From: Paraburkholderia sp. CNPSo 3272 | Lineage (GTDB): Bacteria > Pseudomonadota > Gammaproteobacteria > Burkholderiales > Burkholderiaceae | DNA: 64,000 nucleotides | NCBI RefSeq assembly: GCF_024206495.1 | Contig: NZ_JAMBPQ010000008.1 | Span: 1 to 64,000, forward strand | Reading direction: 5' to 3' | In this document: positions 26,759-35,677 of the stretch, piece by piece | Layout: each line of letters starts with the position of its first letter | Position numbering within the stretch: position 1 is the first letter of the stretch | Notes under the pieces: model-generated | What the model was told of the DNA's origin: nothing | What the model saw: only the letters and a program-made list of their open reading frames with translations | The model's database searches: none | Position numbers and translations under genes: made by a program

Positions 26759-27738
26759 CCGGCCCCGACGCAACGATCGAATTGCTGGTTGACGAAGTGA
26801 TTCCGCTGACCGCCACCATCACCGAGTTCCGACTGCGGGATCCGGCGGGCAGGGCGCTGCCGGGGTACACCGCGGGCGCCCATCTGCGCGTGCGGGTCGC
26901 GCCAGGCGGGACCGCGGAGTGGCGCCACTACTCGCTGATCAACGCCACGGTGGGCGCCACGCTGGCGCCTGAGGTCTATCGTATCGCCGTGCGGCGCGAA
27001 GACAATGGCCTGGGCGGCTCTCGCTGGATGCACACAATGCTGAAGCCTGGCAGCCGGCTGCTGACCAGCGCGCCGCGCAACGCCTTTATGCTCGATGCGG
27101 ATGCTGAAGACGTCGTGCTGATTGCCGGTGGCATCGGGGTCACGCCCATTGTTTCGATGGCGGCCGCGCTGACGGCCGCCGGGCGGCGCTACCGCGTGCA
27201 CTACAGCGCCCGCGACACCCGCCAACTGGCATTTGCGCAGGAACTGCGCGGCATCGCCGGCGCGCACCTTTCGCTGTACGCCGACAAGGGCGTACTGCCG
27301 GCGCTGGATATCGTGGCACTGCTGCAAGGCCTGCGTCCCGGCCAGCCCCTCTACGTCTGCGGCCCGGCGGGGATGATCGACGCGGTGCTGGCTCAGGCGT
27401 GTGCGCGCGGTTGGGCTCGCGAGGACATTCACTTCGAGCGGTTTGCCGCGCCGGCGGCCATGGCGTCCGACACGGGCTTTGAAGTCGAACTGCGTCAGTC
27501 GGGTCGCACGCTCACGGTGGCGGCCGGGGAATCGATTCTTGACGCCATGCTGTGCGCGGGCCTCGACCCGCTTTACGACTGCAAGCGCGGTGAATGCGGG
27601 CTGTGCCGGACGACGGTGCTGGAAGGGGCTCTCGATCACCGCGACTATTGCCTTACCGAGTCGGAACGGCAGGCAGGCAATGTGATGCAAATCTGCGTGT
27701 CGCGCGCCGGCTGCGGGCGGCTGGTGCTCGATGCATGA
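26755..27738 (+). CDS. Rieske oxygenase reductase (VanB/phthalate dioxygenase reductase type)
   Basis: 327 residues in the order flavin/ferredoxin-reductase domain, NAD domain, C-terminal plant-type [2Fe-2S] ferredoxin. Markers are RHYSLINA (flavin binding), VLIAGGIGVTPIVSM and YVCGPAGMIDAVL (NAD), and CKRGECGLCRTTVLEG with a later Cys (2Fe-2S). It moves electrons from NAD(P)H to the Rieske centre. It sits between the two alpha-subunit genes and probably serves both. The start overlaps the stop of alpha 1 (ATGA). Confidence 0.94.
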   Translation: MTGPDATIELLVDEVIPLTATITEFRLRDPAGRALPGYTAGAHLRVRVAPGGTAEWRHYSLINATVGATLAPEVYRIAVRREDNGLGGSRWMHTMLKPGSRLLTSAPRNAFMLDADAEDVVLIAGGIGVTPIVSMAAALTAAGRRYRVHYSARDTRQLAFAQELRGIAGAHLSLYADKGVLPALDIVALLQGLRPGQPLYVCGPAGMIDAVLAQACARGWAREDIHFERFAAPAAMASDTGFEVELRQSGRTLTVAAGESILDAMLCAGLDPLYDCKRGECGLCRTTVLEGALDHRDYCLTESERQAGNVMQICVSRAGCGRLVLDA

Positions 27739-27755
27739 AAGGGAGCGGGAACATC

Positions 27756-29093
27756 ATGGGTAAATACCGGGACAATCCGGAGGCCCTGCGCCGGCTGGTG
27801 CAGGACGAGCAGGTCCATCGGGATGTCTATCTCGATGAGGAGGTCTTCGCGCTGGAAATGGAGCGGCTCTGGTCACGAGCGTGGGTGTACGTCGGTCACG
27901 ACAGCCAGGTGCCGCAGGCCGGCGATTTCATCACGGCGGACATCGCCGGGCAGCCCGTCGTCATGGTGCGGCAGCCCGATGGCACGGTGAAAGTCCTGCG
28001 CAACCGGTGCGCGCACAAGGGCGCCCGGCTAGTCTCGCAGGCCAGCGGGAACGTCGGGCGCTTCTTCCGTTGCCCGTATCACGCATGGACGTACAAGACG
28101 GATGGCGCGCTGCTGTCGATACCGCTGCGGCACGGCTACGAAGGCACCAGCCTGGATGCCTGTCCCGCTGGCCAGGGCATGGGGGCGTTGCGGCACGTGG
28201 CGAGCTATCGCGGCTTCGTGTTTGCACGCCTCGCTGACCACGGTCCGGACTTCCACGCGTACTTTGGCGAGGCGCTGACATCCATCGACAACATGGCCGA
28301 TCGCGCGCCGGAGGGCGAGCTTGAAGTCGCGGGGGGCGTACTGCGCTACACCCACGACTGCAACTGGAAGATGTTCATCGAGAACCTGAACGACACCATG
28401 CACCCCATGGTGGCGCACGAGTCGTCTGCCGGCACGGCAAGACAGCTGTGGGCCGGCAAGCCGCAAGACGAGCCCCTGCCGATGGCGATCGAACAGCTGG
28501 TGCCGTTCACATCGGGCTATGCGTTCTCCGACGAGATGGGTGTGAGGGTGTTCGCCAACGGGCACAGTTACACAGGAGTCGGTGCCGTGTCGTTGCACGC
28601 CGGCTATGTCGGCATGCCCGAGTACGAGGCGCGCATGACCGAGGCCTATGGGGCCGCTCGCGCGGCAGAGATCCTCGCGACGGTGCGGCACAACACCATC
28701 TTCTATCCGAGCCTGACCATCAAGGGCGCCATCCAGGCGATTCGCTTAGTGCGGCCGGTGGCGCCCGGCAAGACGATCGTCGAATCGTGGACGTTCCGCC
28801 CCAAGGGCGCCCCGGAAGCCCTGCTGCGTCGCACGCTCATGTACACGCGGCTGATCAACTCTCCGATGTCCGTGGTCGGCCACGATGACCTTCACGCCTA
28901 CCGTGCGATGCAGGAAGGGTTGCGTGCAGGCGGCAACGAGTGGGTGAGCCTGCACCGCAACTTCGACGCCGCCGAGATCGGGCAGGAGGTCACCACCGCC
29001 AACGGTACGAGCGAAATCTCCATGCGCAACCAGTTCCGCGCATGGGCCCGATACATGACACCGGAAATCCAGTCAGGAGACACAACGAAATGA
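27756..29093 (+). CDS. Rieske aromatic ring-hydroxylating oxygenase, alpha subunit 2
   Basis: 445 residues with the Rieske ligands CAHKGARLVS and CPYHAW, and the iron site in FIENLNDTMHPMVAHES. ATG at 27756 was chosen because GGGAGCGGGA precedes it by about 6 nt; an ATG at 27735 overlapping the reductase stop is the alternative. The beta-subunit gene follows with an ATGA overlap, so this is the likely alpha-beta pair. It keeps the family's C-terminal MRNQFRAWA stretch, shared with alpha 1. Substrate is unknown. Confidence 0.93.
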   Translation: MGKYRDNPEALRRLVQDEQVHRDVYLDEEVFALEMERLWSRAWVYVGHDSQVPQAGDFITADIAGQPVVMVRQPDGTVKVLRNRCAHKGARLVSQASGNVGRFFRCPYHAWTYKTDGALLSIPLRHGYEGTSLDACPAGQGMGALRHVASYRGFVFARLADHGPDFHAYFGEALTSIDNMADRAPEGELEVAGGVLRYTHDCNWKMFIENLNDTMHPMVAHESSAGTARQLWAGKPQDEPLPMAIEQLVPFTSGYAFSDEMGVRVFANGHSYTGVGAVSLHAGYVGMPEYEARMTEAYGAARAAEILATVRHNTIFYPSLTIKGAIQAIRLVRPVAPGKTIVESWTFRPKGAPEALLRRTLMYTRLINSPMSVVGHDDLHAYRAMQEGLRAGGNEWVSLHRNFDAAEIGQEVTTANGTSEISMRNQFRAWARYMTPEIQSGDTTK

Positions 29094-29590
29094 GCCAGCC
29101 CCAAGTCGCGACGCCGCCCACACGGGATGACCTGATCGCCTTCGTCTATGAAGAAGCACGGCTGATCGACGACAAACGCTTCGACGATTGGCTCGCGCTC
29201 TTCGCGGACGACGGTCACTATTGGATTCCGCTCGTGCCGGGCCAGCAGGACGGCATCGACCACGCGTCGCTGATGTACGAAGACCGCCTGCTGCTTCAAC
29301 TGCGCATCGAGCGCATGCGCAGCCCGCGCGCTTTCTCCCTGCAGCCGGAAAGCCGCTGCCTGCACGTGCTGCAGTGTCCGGAAGTGCTGCCGCAGGACCA
29401 CGACAGCGGTACGTATCTCACGCGCACCCGCTATATCTACGTGGAGACGCGCGGCGACGAACAGCAAGTGTATGCCTGCACGGCTGAGCACACCCTGGTG
29501 CTGCGCGACGGCACGCTGAGGGTGCGCCAGAAACGGGTCAATCTGCTGAACTGCGATGCCGCATTGCCGTCGATCCAGCTTTTTATGTAG
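29090..29590 (+). CDS. Ring-hydroxylating oxygenase, beta subunit
   Basis: 166 residues with the cone-shaped SnoaL/NTF2-like fold of beta subunits: FVYEEARLIDDKRFDDWLALFADDGHYWIPL near the start, then YEDRLLLQLRIERMR and TRTRYIYVET. The subunit is structural and helps form the alpha3beta3 hexamer. It is the last gene of the operon; 215 nt of spacer follow before the next gene. Confidence 0.92.
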   Translation: MSQPQVATPPTRDDLIAFVYEEARLIDDKRFDDWLALFADDGHYWIPLVPGQQDGIDHASLMYEDRLLLQLRIERMRSPRAFSLQPESRCLHVLQCPEVLPQDHDSGTYLTRTRYIYVETRGDEQQVYACTAEHTLVLRDGTLRVRQKRVNLLNCDAALPSIQLFM

Positions 29591-29805
29591 GCCACTGGCG
29601 CGGCGCGCGGCAGGGATCAAGATGGCTGGTCGGCGCGCCGCTGAATACCGTATCCGCTTCTGTCTCGGTAAGCGCAAGAGGTCGGTCAATGTAAAGCACG
29701 ACACGTGCTCCTCATCCAGCCAGTAAAACCATCGCAGCATCCATATTGTGCTGCTCGTTGCCCCGTGCGAGAATTATGTAATCCAGAACAATTTGATCGA
29801 CCGTG

Positions 29806-30573
29806 ATGCTCAAAATCGCCGCCAAATGGTTCGAGTGCAAGCAGTTGGACGACAACGTCTATCTGTTCTGGGAACCGCATGTGATCCCCTTGTTCCGGTG
29901 CAACATCTGGTACGTCCGTGGCCGTGATCGCGATCTGATTATCGACTCGGGGATGGGTTTTTCGAGCCTCAAGGAGGCCGGCAAGCACCTGTTTGGCAAA
30001 CGCACGGCAGCGATCGCGACGCACGCGCATCTCGATCACGTGGGGAATCTTCACGAGTTCGACGAATGCATGGTCCATCGGCTCGAGGCGCCGGGGCTGC
30101 GTAATCCGCAATGGTCATATACGCTCGCGGACGACCGCTTCAATCCCGAGTACTTCAAGAGTGCATTTGCCGATTTTGCTTACGAGGGCTCCGTGGTGGA
30201 CGCGTTGCCGCACGCGGGATATGAACTCGCGAAATGGCACATCAAGCCGGCTAATGTGACACGCGAGCTCGTCGACGGCGACATCATCGATACGGGCGAC
30301 AGGCATTTCGAGGTGCTGCATCTGCCGGGACATTCACCGGGCAGCATCGGCCTTTGGGAAGCTCGTACGCAAACGCTATTCTCAGGGGATGCGATCTATG
30401 ACGGTCCGTTGATCGACGACCTTCATCACTCGTCGGTGCCGGATTACGTGAAGACCATGCAGCGTCTCTCGCGTTTGCCTGTCAAGGTCGTCCACGGCGG
30501 CCACGACCCGAGTTTCACCAGGGAACGGCTCCTCGAACTCGTCGGTATGTACCTCGAGCGCGTCGGTGCGTGA
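29806..30573 (+). CDS. MBL-fold metallo-hydrolase
   Basis: 255 residues with the metallo-beta-lactamase zinc motif THAHLDHVG, a third His in LHLPGHSPGSIGLW, Asp in LFSGDAIYDGP and a final His in VVHGGHDPSF. The family covers glyoxalase II, lactonases and many others; there is no signal peptide. ATG at 29806 was taken; a GTG lies three bases earlier. Spacing from the aromatic operon (215 nt) suggests a separate transcript. It is convergent with the DUF3138 gene. Confidence 0.88.
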   Translation: MLKIAAKWFECKQLDDNVYLFWEPHVIPLFRCNIWYVRGRDRDLIIDSGMGFSSLKEAGKHLFGKRTAAIATHAHLDHVGNLHEFDECMVHRLEAPGLRNPQWSYTLADDRFNPEYFKSAFADFAYEGSVVDALPHAGYELAKWHIKPANVTRELVDGDIIDTGDRHFEVLHLPGHSPGSIGLWEARTQTLFSGDAIYDGPLIDDLHHSSVPDYVKTMQRLSRLPVKVVHGGHDPSFTRERLLELVGMYLERVGA

Positions 30574-30614
30574 GCGGGTGGGGCGCCGCATGCCGGCGCT
30601 CGCTTCGATGCCGA

Positions 30615-32162
30615 TCAGAAGGCGTAAATGAACTGCATGGCGAACAAGTCATTCGCCTTGGCGTACGATCCATCATTGCGGAGGAAAACCTGGTTGTTTG
30701 CCCAATCGTGGCGATACTCGACCTTCACCGTAATCTGCTGCGTCGGATAGAAGAGCAGGTTCAGGGCAATGTCCTGACGAACCGTCCCCTTGCATTCGAA
30801 TCCGAGACCGCCGTTTGCCTTGGAGTTCGCCAGGCAATCCGCGCCGATGCCGAAGCCGTTGTAAGGGTCCATGCCGTTGCCGTTCAGGAATATGCCCCCA
30901 CCGCCACCACCGTTCTGGCTATTGACAAGGAGGTCGTAGCGCGCGGTGGCGCCCATGCGGCCAACGACCGGCATCGAGAACTTGCGGTGTGCCAGCAATG
31001 AGAAGCCGTACCACTGTGCATTGCCGCCATTGAACGCGGCGCGTTGCTGCTGGCCATAGTCGGCTTCGGCATTGAACTGCGCATCGGCAAGCGTGTAAGT
31101 GGCGTCGACCTCGCCGAATATGAAGTATCCGCCCGAACTCGATGCCTGGCCGCCCGCTCCATAAACGGTGCGGCCTGTCACCGGATCGTGGGCGCTCGGC
31201 AACGTCTGCCGCCCGATGGTGAACGAGCCACCGGTGTCGAGTGCCGTGGACCACGTATAGTCGGCTCGCGCGGCGAAGCTCGGCACACGGTTGCTCGTCG
31301 TGACAGGGTCGCCAAGCGCATTCTGTCCGGTCTGCGTGACGGCGCCGTAGGTCCGGGCCTGTTCATTGCCGAGCATGAACTTCCAGGACCAGTTGCTGGC
31401 TTCGGGCGTGTAATTGAGGCCGACGCCGACGTAGGCGGCCGGGTCCGAGAAGTCATAGAGCAGGTTATGGGTCAGAGTCAGCGTTTGCGTGGACAGCTGA
31501 TATTCATATCCGCCGAACGCGCTCATCAATCCGGCAAGGAAGGTCGTCGTGCCCGACAGCGGCACGGTGACGAATGCCGTGTTGAGAATGTTGTTGCCAA
31601 TGTTGCCATGCTCGTTTGCAAGCAGTGAGATGCCATTGCCACGATTGGGCATCAGCGAGAATTCGGCCGATGGCGCCATGGGGCCGACACCGAACGTCTT
31701 CTTGATGTTGAGGTAGACGTCGCCGATCGTGCTGTTGAAGTACGTATAGGATGACTCGTGATTCGCGAAGAGGAACGATGAGGTCCTGGCGGCCCGGTTG
31801 TAGACGTACGCGGGATCGATATATCCGGTAACCGAGAGTCCGGCGAGCGGCCCCGAGGTGGCGGCATCGGAGAGCGAGTCGACTTTCAACTGCTGGCTCG
31901 CGAGCTGCTGCTTCATGTCGGCGAGGTCATCGTTGGTCAGCCTTGCAGGCGCGTTTCCGTAGCCGGGCTTCGACGCATCGACGATTTGTGGCGCGCTGAC
32001 AGCAGGCGGTTTAGCGGCGAGTTCGGCTTTCAGCGACTCCACTTCGGCCTGCAGTGCCTTGAGTTCTTGCTGCAGTCCCTCGATCCGCGCGGAGATCGGA
32101 TCGGCTATCGCGAGACACGGGACAGTGCCGCTCACGATCAGGCAGATCAGTTTCCATCGCAT
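30615..32162 (-). CDS. DUF3138-family outer-membrane beta-barrel protein
   Basis: 515 residues. A signal peptide (MRWKLICLIVSGTVPCLAIA) is followed by a short coiled coil (ARIEGLQQELKALQAEVESL, then KAEL). The rest is a barrel of alternating strands ending in the aromatic terminal residue of outer-membrane proteins (FAMQFIYAF). DUF3138 proteins are common in Burkholderiaceae next to transport genes and are thought to be porin-like channels. AAGGAGA lies about 6 nt before the ATG. It sits 200 nt downstream of a PotF-like gene on the same strand, so it may admit the same solute. Confidence 0.88.
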   Translation of the reverse strand: MRWKLICLIVSGTVPCLAIADPISARIEGLQQELKALQAEVESLKAELAAKPPAVSAPQIVDASKPGYGNAPARLTNDDLADMKQQLASQQLKVDSLSDAATSGPLAGLSVTGYIDPAYVYNRAARTSSFLFANHESSYTYFNSTIGDVYLNIKKTFGVGPMAPSAEFSLMPNRGNGISLLANEHGNIGNNILNTAFVTVPLSGTTTFLAGLMSAFGGYEYQLSTQTLTLTHNLLYDFSDPAAYVGVGLNYTPEASNWSWKFMLGNEQARTYGAVTQTGQNALGDPVTTSNRVPSFAARADYTWSTALDTGGSFTIGRQTLPSAHDPVTGRTVYGAGGQASSSGGYFIFGEVDATYTLADAQFNAEADYGQQQRAAFNGGNAQWYGFSLLAHRKFSMPVVGRMGATARYDLLVNSQNGGGGGGIFLNGNGMDPYNGFGIGADCLANSKANGGLGFECKGTVRQDIALNLLFYPTQQITVKVEYRHDWANNQVFLRNDGSYAKANDLFAMQFIYAF

Positions 32163-32362
32163 GGGAAGTCTCCTTACTGTGTGGCCCTTGAAAGGGCAAA
32201 GCGAGTCCCTATCCGGGCCCGGATCGGTTGGCGTCGGGGGTGAAGTGGTGCAGCCGTCCGCTAAGGCTCGCCGACGATACAGCGAGCCATTAATCAGTTC
32301 GCGATGGTGTGGGCGGGGGCGCTGTTATGGCGGCGTGCTGCCGCCGTGTGACAGACGCGACC

Positions 32363-33463
32363 TTAGCGGCCGTCCTTCAACTGCGACCAAAGACGCGTTT
32401 CCAGACGCTTGATTGCAGCGGGCAGCGGCTGTTGCATGAACAGCGTTGCAAGGACCTCGGGTTTCGGATAGACCATCGGGTCGCCGAGCAGCTCGGGTTT
32501 GACGAACTTCGAAGCGGCGCTGTCGGCGTTGGGGTAGAAAATCGTGTTGGTAATCGCTGCGTGAACTTCGGGTCGCTCGATGTAGTTGATCCACTTGAGC
32601 GCGGCCTCCGGATGAGGCGCGTCCTTTGGGACCGCCATCATCTGGAATGAGACCGGCGCACCGCTCTTCGGTATGAAGTACGCCAGCACGATGTCTTTGT
32701 GCGCCTCGCGCACGCGGCTCGCAGCCATCTTGACGTCGCCCGACCAACTCACCCCGAAACAGATGTCCCCGCCGGCGAGGTCGTTGATCCACGAATAGAG
32801 GGCGAATTGCGTCACATAGGGGCGGATGCTCTTCAACAATTCATAGGCGGCCTGATAGTCAGCCGGATTGTGACTGTTCGGATCCTTGCCGAGATAGTGC
32901 AGGGCGATGGAAAACATGTCGGTCGGCGAGTCGAGCAGCGAGACGCCGCAGCTCTTCAACTTGCTCAGGTATTCCGGCTTGAACAGGAGGTCCCAGTTGT
33001 CGAGCGCCACGGAGGGCCCGAGTACCTTGCGAACCTGGTTGACGTTGTACGCGAGACCGGTCGTGCCCCATGCCCAGGGTACGCCGTATTGATGCCCCGG
33101 GTCAGCCGCGTCGGTCAGCTTAAGCAGTTGTGGATCCAGGTTGGCGAGGTTCGGCAGCCTGGACTTGTCGAGCTTCATGTAGATCCCCGCCGCCGCTTGC
33201 GCGCCAAGGTAGCTCGACGAGGGCACGACGATGTCGTAGCCAGACGAACCGGTAAGCAGCTTCGCCTGCAACGTATCGTCGCTATCGAACACGTCGTAGC
33301 GCACGTGAATCCCTGTCTCTTTTTCGAAGTTCGGTACGGTATCCTTAGCGATAAAATCGTCCCAGTTATAGACGTTTAGTGTGTTCTCGTCTGCGAGCGC
33401 TGTCGTCGCGAATGCACAGCAGGTGAGCAAGGCGAGCGCGATTCGTAAATTCGTTGCTGGCAT
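32363..33463 (-). CDS. Polyamine ABC transporter substrate-binding protein (PotF-like)
   Basis: 366 residues. The signal peptide (cleavage probably after ATTALA) is followed by the PotF/SpuD hallmark LNVYNWDDFIAKDTVPNFEKE, then YDIVVPSSSYL, GVPWAWGTTGLAYN, GVSLLDSPTDMF and AYELLKSIRPYV. It would bind putrescine, spermidine or a guanidino compound in the periplasm. No permease or ATPase is adjacent, so it must use a transporter encoded elsewhere. It starts 45 nt after the stop of the agmatinase-family gene, suggesting one operon. Confidence 0.92.
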   Translation of the reverse strand: MPATNLRIALALLTCCAFATTALADENTLNVYNWDDFIAKDTVPNFEKETGIHVRYDVFDSDDTLQAKLLTGSSGYDIVVPSSSYLGAQAAAGIYMKLDKSRLPNLANLDPQLLKLTDAADPGHQYGVPWAWGTTGLAYNVNQVRKVLGPSVALDNWDLLFKPEYLSKLKSCGVSLLDSPTDMFSIALHYLGKDPNSHNPADYQAAYELLKSIRPYVTQFALYSWINDLAGGDICFGVSWSGDVKMAASRVREAHKDIVLAYFIPKSGAPVSFQMMAVPKDAPHPEAALKWINYIERPEVHAAITNTIFYPNADSAASKFVKPELLGDPMVYPKPEVLATLFMQQPLPAAIKRLETRLWSQLKDGR

Positions 33464-33508
33464 GATGTCTCCGATAGGGTCTATGGTTGTTCTAGTGAGT
33501 TAGCGCGC

Positions 33509-34486
33509 TCAGGGGCGGTGTTGCTTGCGCATAAGGAACAGAATGTCTGCCGCGAGATGCGCGGCCGCGAGCGCGGTGATATCGCTCTGATCGTAGGACG
33601 GCGCCACTTCCACGACGTCGGCGCCGACAAGCTGGATCCCGTCCAGCTCGCGCACGATCTCCAGTGCCTGCGCCGAGGAGAGTCCACCCGCGACCGGCGT
33701 GCCGGTGCCAGGGGCGAAGGCAGGATCGAGACAGTCGATATCGAAGGTCAGATACACGGGGTCAGCGCCTACCACCGCGAAAATCTGGTCGACCGCAGCT
33801 GCAGTGCCGTAACGATGCACCCAGGGGGCATCGAGTACGCGCACACCCATGAAGTCGCTGTTCCAGGTCCGGATGCCGACTTGAACCGATCGCGCCGGAT
33901 CGATCAGGCCTTCGCGGATAGCCTTGTAGAACATCGTGCCGTGATTGAGGGAATCCGCGTGCTCGTCGGGCTATGTGTCGCAATGCGCGTCGAAATGAAT
34001 CAGCCCGAGGGGGCGGCCGTAACGCTCGACGTGTGCGATCAGCAGAGGGTACGTGATGTAGTGGTCGCCGCCCAGCGTCAGCATCTTGGCCCCTGAGGCG
34101 AGGACAGTGCGGGCGTGGGCCGCAATGGCTTCGCGGATCGTCCACGGGCGGTGCGCATCGAACCAGCAGTCGCCATAGTCGATCACGTTCAGTGCGTCGA
34201 TCGGCGCGAGGCCCCATGGATAAATGCCCAACTCCGCCAGTTGCACCGAGGCCGCCCGCACGGCGGCGGGGCCAAGGCGCGCGCCGGGACGGTAGGTCGT
34301 TGCAAGGTCGAGCGGCACGCCGGAAATGGCAACGTCGACGCCGGTGAGATCACGGCTGTATGGGCGGCGCAAGAATGACAGCGTTCCGGCGTAGGTCGGC
34401 GAAGCGGGGTCTTGCTGCTGCGGCGAACTATTGCCTGCTTGCGCGGAGTCAGTGGCGAAGGGATCTTTTTGAAAGGCGGAGGTCAT
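33509..34486 (-). pseudogene. Agmatinase/ureohydrolase-family gene with internal amber codon
   Basis: Read through, it gives about 326 residues of the SpeB family, with manganese ligands in GGDHYI, HFDAHCDT and [13 protein letters not shown]. Right after HCDT the codon at 33971-33973 is TAG; TGG (Trp) is expected in this family, and the frame is otherwise open on both sides. Truncation would remove the second metal-binding loop. A restart at the ATG at 33934 could not give an active enzyme. The intact enzyme would release urea from agmatine, guanidinobutyrate or guanidinopropionate. Divergent from a LysR gene and followed by a PotF-like gene. Start taken at 34486; an in-frame extension to 34534 is possible. 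Confidence 0.88.
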
Positions 34487-34631
34487 GATCTCGGTATGTA
34501 AGGTGCCAGTAACTGGATTCATACGACTTGTCATCTGGTTCAGGCCGAATGCGTGAGGCTATGATTCGCTGGACACAATTGATATAAAAGCGAAGGATTT
34601 TTCTGGAACTATCGATTTCGTTCATACCTCG

Positions 34632-35543
34632 ATGCGCAGACTCCCACCTCTCCAGGCATTGCTGGCCTTCGATTCGGCGGCCCGACTGGGCTCGTTCACA
34701 CGTGCGGCTCAGGAGCTGTCGCTGACCCAGTCGGCGATTAGCCATCAGATCCTTCAACTCGAGGAATGGACCGGGCAATCCCTCTTTTTGCGTGTGGGCC
34801 GGGGCGTCGTGTTGACCGCGGCCGGCAAGCTGTTTGCGCAGACAGTGGCCGACGCGCTCGCGCTGCTGAGCGACGGCCGCGAGAGGATCGAGCCTTATGG
34901 CAACCCCGATTCGGTGCTGCTCTATTGCCCGCCGGAGTTTGCTTCGGGCTGGCTGATTCCGCGCATGGGCGAACTGACCGCCGCGATGCCGAACGTCGAG
35001 ATCTGGCTGGTGACCGATATGGAGGTAACCGAGATCGACCGGGTCGACATCGATCTCGTGGTATCGGCCAAGCCGATCAAGTCGCCGGATGTCGAATGCC
35101 TGCTGCTGATGGAACAAGAAAAAGTGGCAATATGCGGACCCGGGACTGCGAGCCGGCTCTATCACGCGCCGTTTCCCGAGGTGCTGGCGCGCGCACCGCT
35201 GCTCGTGCACGAACAGTCGCAGGAATGGGCACCCTGGTTGCCCGAACTGCGGCGCAGCGGTCTGCAAACCCGGCGCGTAATGACGAGTGCCGATCCGCAT
35301 CTGCTCGTGGCGGCTGCGGAGCGGGAGGCCGGCATTGCCATGGTCTCGCAGCTGTTCGCGAGTGAAGCGCTGGCGCAACGGCGCGTGCGTCGATTACCAC
35401 AGGTGCCGGGGATCGCAATGCCGCCTCTGTGGCTCATGAAATCGAAGCTGCCCGCGCGCTCAACGGCGGTCGAGCCCGCGTTCCGATGGATTGCCTCGGC
35501 TTGCGGCGCCTGCGTCGACGACGGTGTCACGCCGATGCAGTGA
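34632..35543 (+). CDS. LysR-family transcriptional regulator
   Basis: 303 residues. The N-terminal HTH (LQALLAFDSAARLGSFTRAA then LTQSAISHQILQLEEWTGQSLF) and a GcvA-like effector domain (EFASGWLIPRMGELTAAMP, DIDLVVSAKPI) are clear. It is divergent from the agmatinase-family gene across a 145-nt gap, matching the arrangement of LysR activators of guanidino-acid use. Its ligand is likely a guanidino or amino compound; this is inference from context. Confidence 0.9.
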   Translation: MRRLPPLQALLAFDSAARLGSFTRAAQELSLTQSAISHQILQLEEWTGQSLFLRVGRGVVLTAAGKLFAQTVADALALLSDGRERIEPYGNPDSVLLYCPPEFASGWLIPRMGELTAAMPNVEIWLVTDMEVTEIDRVDIDLVVSAKPIKSPDVECLLLMEQEKVAICGPGTASRLYHAPFPEVLARAPLLVHEQSQEWAPWLPELRRSGLQTRRVMTSADPHLLVAAAEREAGIAMVSQLFASEALAQRRVRRLPQVPGIAMPPLWLMKSKLPARSTAVEPAFRWIASACGACVDDGVTPMQ

Positions 35544-35629
35544 TTTCACAACGCATCAAGCATCGCGGCGCGCGAGATCAACAGATGGATACAGGTTTTC
35601 CCTATTGCAGCTTGATCATCAAAATATCT

Positions 35630-35645
35630 GTGGTATCGTTCCCAA
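35630..35645. promoter_or_regulatory. Probable LacI-family operator in front of lacI gene
   Basis: GTGGTATCGTTCCCAA matches 12 of 16 positions of the perfect palindrome found at 36770, including the whole central CGTTCCCA half. It lies 33 nt upstream of the LacI start, so autoregulation is likely. Confidence 0.55.
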
Positions 35646-35677
35646 ATCAACAGAAAAAGGTGAGCAGGAGACCAGCC

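Noticed and set aside
30583..30599. GCGCCG/CGGCGC hairpin between the MBL and DUF3138 genes as a bidirectional terminator
   Set aside because: Short stem without T-run on either strand; not distinguishable from chance in GC-rich DNA.
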